From Jaltomata sinuosa (Eukaryota; Streptophyta; Magnoliopsida; Solanales; Solanaceae), in assembly GCA_003996215.1 (NCBI GenBank), contig QJPP01003533.1:1-64000 (forward strand): DNA of 64,000 nucleotides. Direction: 5' to 3'. The position numbers and the translations under genes are program-made. This document shows positions 58,690-64,000 of the stretch, one piece after another (position 1 is the stretch's first letter; every line of letters starts with the position of its first letter). The notes beneath the pieces are model-generated. The model ran no database searches. It was not told the origin of the DNA and was given only the letters and a program-made list of their open reading frames with translations.

Positions 58690-59955
58690 AGGTTAGTTGT
58701 AAAGTTCCTCACCCTCTCGTATGTGAATGCTCAACTTACCTCCTAAGCGTCTTCCAAGGATTGATAGTGAACTCCCTTTGCTCAACCAAGTCACAAGTCA
58801 CCTATCCTTTATGGAGGAATGGATTCTTGTTTCTCGAAAGAAGGATGACTCAAAATCAAATGGACGGAGCCAAGAAGGTTTCCAAAGAATGATCAAATGA
58901 TAAAAGCTCACAAGAAATTGGTACGAAATGAAACGGACACAAAAAAATCTAATCACAACTAAGTAGATCAAATACTTGTTGTTAACTAGTCTTAGGATTT
59001 CTAGATGATAAAAGAATCAAAGAAATGAAACTAAGGAGATTAAACCTGAGATTTATTGGGGGAAATCAATTCTTCAACTTTTTGCTCGTGCCAAAACTGG
59101 TGAAATTAGCACAATGGGAAGTGCCCATCGCACCTTGGCTTTGCACACCCCAAAACAGATTGTCAACTTGCCTAGGGAAAAGTTCTGGTGCATTTTGCAC
59201 CAAGCAAAGTGCGCAACACACCTGTTTTTCACCTGCCCTAGGCAGATCACTGTAGCTTCCCCATTTTGTGCTCATTTTTCAGATTTTTGTACTTTTTCCT
59301 CCTAGTACTTGCCCTTTTTGGTAAATTTTCTTTTGTACAAACACAAGTACTCTTTCCTTTTGCTTTTCCTTTGGATTCAACTAATTTATTTCACCTTCTT
59401 CTTCAACAACACCTTGAAGAACACCAAGAACAACTTATGAATTTCAAATTTGCAACTCTCTCAATTTAACTCGGAATGACTCCAAATTTGAAACGTAGCC
59501 TCTCCTCGATATAGAGAACAAAGCCCGATACACATTAGAATCAAATCAAACCAAATTGAAGAGACCCATTTTCTATTCTTCAAACTTCAAAAATGGTAGA
59601 TCCTTCAAACCTCAACCAAATTTTATCAAACTTGAGATTCAAGCTCCTTATGAATAGGAGATCAAAGCCCAATAGATTTGAAGTCTCAAATCAACCCTGA
59701 TCTCGAACTTGTTCTTCAAGCTTCTTTACCCAACAATGGTGAATTCTTCAATTCAACTCCAAACAAGCTCAAATCTCAGATCTAAACTCAATTGATACTA
59801 GAGAACACGATTCTTGTATCAGATTTTTAAACAAAACACTAGATCAACATTTTTTTTGTAAAAGTTTTTCAAAACGTTTTTTCTTCAATTTTTTTTGAAA
59901 TTTTCAGATTTATGAACCTAGGATTAAGAATTGTGGGAACAACTCTTTAGCCTAA
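58690..59955 (-). other. Element E untranslated leader
   Basis: 1.27 kb between the primer site and gag with no gypsy domain. It contains the short palindrome GGTGCATTTTGCACC (59187-59201) and related GTGCGCAAC and GCACC motifs like those of its LTR. Small open frames at 59025-59305 show no recognisable product. Confidence 0.6.
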
Positions 59956-59967
59956 GCTCTGATACCA
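59956..59967 (-). other. Primer-binding site of element E
   Basis: The minus strand reads TGGTATCAGAGC, the exact initiator-Met tRNA complement, 2 nt from the 5' LTR. Confidence 0.92.
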
Positions 59968-59969
59968 AT

Positions 59970-60897
59970 TGATAAGATCTCGATTAGGGAGACTAATCAA
60001 AATCTAAATGTGAAAATTAAATAAACAAAAGATATGTGAATTAAAGCTAATTAACCAAGTTTATGGGAAAAAAGGGAATTTATACCCTCACCTCCCAATT
60101 GAACCTAATTAACAAAAAATAATTCCTCAACCAAACAAAGAGACAAATAAATGAATCCACAAATGGATGACTCTATGATTAATTAAACAAAGAAGTTAAC
60201 AAGAAATAAAAGGAATCCACCCTTAATCACTCAACTACCTATTAGGTATCCACCTAATAGACAATTAGGAATCCATCTAATAGATTTCTACAACTAGGGA
60301 ACTAGATTGGGAATCCATCCAAGACCACAAGCTAAATTAGTAACTACAAGCTTTCAAAGCAACATTCAATATTCATCAAAATCTCCTTAGCTAAGGGAAG
60401 GAATCCCCTATTTATAGCTATTACATAAAGGCCCAAAAGTGACCTTGAAAGATAGCCCAACATGGCCCAACGCACAAGAGGTGCGTTTAAGGTGGATTTA
60501 GCACCAAGGAAAGTGCGGGTCACACCAGCACTTTGCACATCTTAAGCAGAATCATTTTGGCAACTTTGTGTGATGGAGGTGCGTTTAGCACCACTGGATG
60601 TGCATGTCGCACCTTGGTCATATCTTTCAGGCAGAAGCTTTGATAATATTGTCTTTTCTCCATGCGATCATCCACAAGTCATAGATCCTTGATCTACATT
60701 CCTCAATGGTCTCCAAAGCCTCTTTCTTCATGAATAGAGCTTGTAAGGCTTAGAACTCTTTGACTTGCTTCATTTGGGGTGTATTGAGGCTCAACCAAGC
60801 TCTCTTTTGTGCTCCAAGGGTGGGTGTGGCTCAGATCCTCTTTTCTAGACCTTGAATTACAGGTCTTTCATGATTGTTGCTTGGCAATATCGCATCA
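59970..60897 (-). repeat. Element E 5' LTR (right)
   Basis: 928 bp, minus orientation from TGATGCGATATTG to GATCTTATCA. It holds the same GGTGCG/GCACC palindromes. The copy of the ORF tail present in the left LTR is broken here by stops (after RPVIQGLEKRI and after MKQVKEF). Confidence 0.92.
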
Positions 60898-60902
60898 CTA
60901 TC
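60898..60902. repeat. Target-site duplication of element E, right copy
   Basis: CTATC; pairs with 44393-44397. Confidence 0.9.
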
Positions 60903-62992
60903 TCTCACTCTGAGTTGGTGATAGCCGAATCTCAGGTCTATATCAGAAAAGAAACTAGCACCCTGAAGCTGGTCAAATAAGTCATCAATCCTGGGGATGG
61001 GATATTTATTCTTGATTATGACTTTGTTCAATTAACGGTAGTCGATTCACATCCTGAGAGGACCGTCTTTCTTATGCATAAAGAGAACTGGAGCACCCCA
61101 TGGAGAGATGCTGGGTTTGATGAAGCCCTTATCTGGAAGGTTTTTTAACTGTTCTTTCAATTTCTTAAGCTCAGTTGGGGACATCCTGCAAGGAGGAATC
61201 GAAATAGGCTGGGTATCTGGAAGGAGATCTATTCTAAAGTCGATTTTCCTTTTGAGAGAAATTCAGGGAAGATCTCCTGGAAACACTTCTAGGAACTCAT
61301 TCACCATTGGGACTGACTCAAGAGTGAGGTTTTGGAGTTTGAATCCTTAACCTAGACAAGATCTTATATATACCCTTTGGAAATCATTTTTCTGGACTTA
61401 AGGTAAGAGATGAATCGACCTACAGGCACTGAGGTACTACCCTTCCATTCTAAGACTGGCTTGTTTAGAAACTAAAATCGAACGACTCTAGTTCTTCAAT
61501 AAATTGTGGCATAACAGGAATGTAACCAATCCATGCCTAGAATAATATCAAAGTTAGTAATTTCTAACTCTGCAAGATCGACTGAGGTGACTTTCTGGGA
61601 AACTGTGACAAGGCAATTTCTGTATACCCGTCTAGCTATAACTGGGTCACCAACTGGAGTAGAGACTGAGAAGGGTTCTGGGAGAATTTCTGGACTGACA
61701 CTAAAATTTACTACTATGTAAGGAGTTATAAAGAAAAGTGTAGCACCTGGGTCTAACAATGCATAAACATCTAAATGAAAGAATTGCAACGTACCCGTGA
61801 CCACATCAGGAAAATCTTCCTAGTCCTGTCGAGTCTAAAGGGCATACAATCTATTCTGGCGCTAACCACTAACTATACCAGATGAGGCACCCTGCTGAGT
61901 GGAGTGACCCGCTGGAGCTGCTGAAGTGGTAGACTGAGCTTTTCTACCTCCATGTCCCTACCTGAAAGAGAGGCAATCCTCCAATCTATGACCAAGTTGA
62001 CCACACCCAAAACACCCCTCTCTGCCAGTAATACACTCACCCGGATGGTTCTTACCACACTTTGGGCATGATTGAAAAGTACGGTTACCTAGAGCACTGC
62101 CCTGAGACTTAGAGACTGATGTCCCTCTTTTTTGGTCCTATCAAGGCCTGGGAGATGGAGCGCTAGATGATGAAGGCGCTGGGGTTGCAGACCTCTGCTA
62201 AAATTGTGAACGACTCCCACTGCCTGACCTCTGTTTAGAATATTCATAGTTGCTTATCCTATCCTTTCTGTTATCTCTAGCCATTTCTTTGATCTTGTCT
62301 CCCTCAACCTGCTGAGCATGAGTCATCAGTCGGGAGATATCCATATCCCCTAAAAACATAGCATTCCTGCACTCCATTTTAACTAGATCAGATACTCTAA
62401 ATAAGAACTTGCCTATTTGTTCCCTCGGATCGTCCACCATATGTGGGGCATACCTGGAAATCTAAGTGAACTTCAGCCCATATTCCTAGACTGACATCGA
62501 TCCCTGCCTCAAATTCATAAACTCATGGGCCTTAGCCTTTCTCAACTCTCTCGGGAAGAACCTGTCCATAAAAGCTTCAGTAAGATAGTCCCATGTCACA
62601 GGAGCTGCATTCACACCCCTGTTGTCTTTCCACTGCATGAACCATATATGATCCACATCTTTGAGTTGATAGGATGCTAACTCAACACTATCAACACTAG
62701 TCACCTGCATCACCTCAAGAATATTCTTGATCTCATCAATGAAATTTTGTGGCTCCTAACAAAACTTTGGCCTTAGAAACTATGGTGGATTCATGCGAAC
62801 AAAATCTCAAACCCAGGCTGCATAAGATCCACCATTTTGGTTTGTAGGAACTGGGGCCTGCTGATTAGCCTGATTGGCTACAGTCTAAGCCAAAAACTGG
62901 ATTGCATTACAGAATTTTGCGTTCGTAACCTCATGGTTCAGGGTTGGCGGATTAGCGTTAGTATTGTGGGAATTAGTACTGCGAGGAGGCAT
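60903..62992 (-). pseudogene. gag: Element C gag, protease and start of RT, broken
   Basis: Start MPPRSTNSHNTNANP at 62992 after TGCATTTCAG|ATC (predicted acceptor, 62996). Gag core: QVTSVDSVELASYQLKDVDH near 62700, AFMDRFFPRELRKAKAHEF, MVDDPREQIGKFLFRVSDLV near 62440, then KEMARDNRKDRIS and zinc knuckle CFGCGQLGHRLEDC near 62010-61970 (all ligands kept). Protease: YALLDPGATLFFITPYIVV near 61765, GMDWLHSCYATIY near 61525. RT start: EREIDFR-type block near 61250, NKVIIKNKYPIPRIDDLFDQ at 61031, up to the E insertion. Stops occur in the gag N-terminus and the frame shifts between protease and RT. Confidence 0.9.
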
Positions 62993-63189
62993 GATCTGAA
63001 ATGCATAATGAGAAGATTAGAGAGGAGAAGTTGAAATAAAATCCATCACACGATAAAGATAGCAAAAGAAGTGAAGTTTTTCTTAGAACACCTCGTAGCC
63101 TCTCCCTTATAGGTATGACATGCTTCACACCCATGAGAAAGACTCTAGTTAGTGCGGCTTTCAGACACCCTAGGACTCTTAAACCTGAT

Positions 63190-63201
63190 GCTCTAATACC
63201 A
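63190..63201 (-). other. Primer-binding site of element C
   Basis: The minus strand reads TGGTATTAGAGC, the same variant as in B and D. Confidence 0.88.
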
Positions 63202-63205
63202 AGTT

Positions 63206-64000
63206 TGACACGCTTCGAGGCTAGCCCCTAGATGTAACACGAGACCTAGGATCACAAGTGACCCCAAGCTAACCCTGAAGCTGGCATATCACAAGCATTC
63301 TGAAATAACTCTAAACAAGCGGAAGCATAACTGAATAAATCATACAATCTAAAGAGAATCCAACTGAGAATATCTGAGGTAAATAACGCTATAAAAAGCA
63401 GAACAACCCAAATCAACTGAGTACTGACTCTATGTCTGAAGGCCTCTAATACTGATGAGTTGCTGGGACAATCCCCCTGCTAACTCCAAATACTAAAAAT
63501 AAGGACAAACTGACTAACTCAAAAATCATATAAAAGATATGTCCTCGGATGATGACTCACCACTGGGGCGAGCTAATCACGAGGCTGAAGCTGAGAACCT
63601 GAACCTGCATCATGATAAGATGCAGCATATAGAGCATGCATCAGTACTTCGAATGTACTGAGCATGAGGGGTATGCAAAGCTGACTTATTGTAAATATGC
63701 TAAAATACTGAAAAAGCTATAAACTGAACTAAACAATAGTACATAGGCAATGTATGTTTGTGCATAAAAGAGCTGAGATGCAGGAGTAATCTAAAACATA
63801 CTAGAAACTAAAAACAACCATAACTGAAGGCCTAATGCACTTTACTGAAACTAACACTGTGGGAGAGTCTATTAACTAACATAAACTACGTGAGCTAAAC
63901 GTGGAGTCTGATGTATACGTCCCATCGAGGGGACCCAATATACCTTTCCAGGGTATAAAGGCATGGCTAATGTGACCACTATTTCTGAGGCCCAACTAAG
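63206..64000 (-). repeat. Element C 5' LTR (right), cut by the window end
   Basis: It aligns with the first 800 bp of 39679-41673, with hairpin CTGCATC (63605-63611) / GATGCAG (63619-63625). The remaining 1.2 kb, including the expected splice donor, lies outside the window. Confidence 0.92.

Larger units (their letters stand above)
44398..60897 (-). mobile_element. Element E: gypsy-derived element with gag-protease but no RT/integrase, plus a novel ORF
   Basis: Minus-strand LTR element inserted in C and itself split by D. LTRs: left (3') 44398-45313 and right (5') 59970-60897, both with TGAT..ATCA ends. It has a perfect initiator-Met primer site, a polypurine tract and the duplication CTATC. 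Without D the interior is about 5.2 kb: leader, gag, zinc knuckle, protease and a long unknown ORF. No RT, RNase H or integrase motif can be read anywhere in it. It resembles the non-autonomous elements called TR-GAG but has an extra protease and C-terminal ORF. Its enzymes must have come from another element. Confidence 0.85.
39679..64000 (-). mobile_element. Element C: Tekay-type retrotransposon, split by E; runs off the window
   Basis: Minus-strand element: left (3') LTR 39679-41673, pol 3' part 41899-44397, interruption by E, then the remaining pol, protease and gag 60903-62992, primer site 63190-63201, right (5') LTR from 63206 to beyond 64000. Left flank is AAAAT; the other duplication lies outside. 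With E removed the two pol halves meet within the RT coding region. From the left LTR length (1,995 bp) the element should end near 65.2 kb. The gag and chromodomain are close to those of A and D. Confidence 0.93.

Noticed and set aside
60831..61031. Open frame that looks like RT fused to an unusual C-terminus
   Set aside because: It is a chimera made by the insertion junction: C RT on one side and the LTR of E on the other. Not a gene.

Overview
The window is repeat-rich plant nuclear DNA with no intact ordinary host gene. Almost everything recognisable is an LTR retrotransposon of the Ty3/gypsy class, mostly Tekay/Del-type chromoviruses: an integrase C-terminus plus chromodomain ending in YPHLF, LTRs of about 2-3 kb starting TGTAACAC, and primer sites like initiator-Met tRNA. 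The 3' end of an RTE-type LINE with a (TTG)n tail is also present. The families look like those of Solanaceae pericentromeric heterochromatin (pepper, potato or tomato relatives). That assignment is recalled from family resemblance and was not searched.

Layout. 1-6439: mosaic of LTR fragments (F-type, G-type twice in opposite orientations, H-type) cut by the LINE end at 3267-4410. 6445-16017: element A (+), complete, with 5-bp target duplication TATTC. 16023-17361: no recognised repeat, composition unlike its surroundings. 17362-24483: element B (-), two full LTRs around a gutted interior. 24484-32510: element G (-), old, with partial LTRs. 32511-38397: element F (+), 2.9 kb 5' LTR plus decayed gag-pol, broken before its 3' end. 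38398-39678: unplaced LTR-like sequence. 39679-64000: a three-level nest. Element C (-) runs past the window end. Element E (-, 44398-60897, target duplication CTATC) sits inside C's reverse transcriptase. Element D (-, 46667-56110, target duplication CATTG) sits inside E. Order of insertion: C, then E, then D.

The gag-pol genes are all broken by stops and frameshifts. In A, 12 of 15 in-frame stops are explained by C-to-T or G-to-A changes in CAA, CAG, CGA or TGG codons, which is the mark of decay under cytosine methylation.

Most unusual items: (1) E carries gag and protease but no reverse transcriptase, RNase H or integrase; in their place is an open 472-codon frame of unknown function that contains an internal repeat and runs into its own 3' LTR. 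(2) A, B, C and D share a predicted leader intron from a splice donor in the LTR to an acceptor 3 nt before the gag start codon; splicing would remove the primer site. (3) A 7-bp hairpin recurs in the R/U5 part of several LTR families with paired changes. (4) The LTR minisatellites of A and D have a palindromic core whose arms change together. (5) Families that share little sequence have clusters of short palindromes near the 5' end of the LTR.
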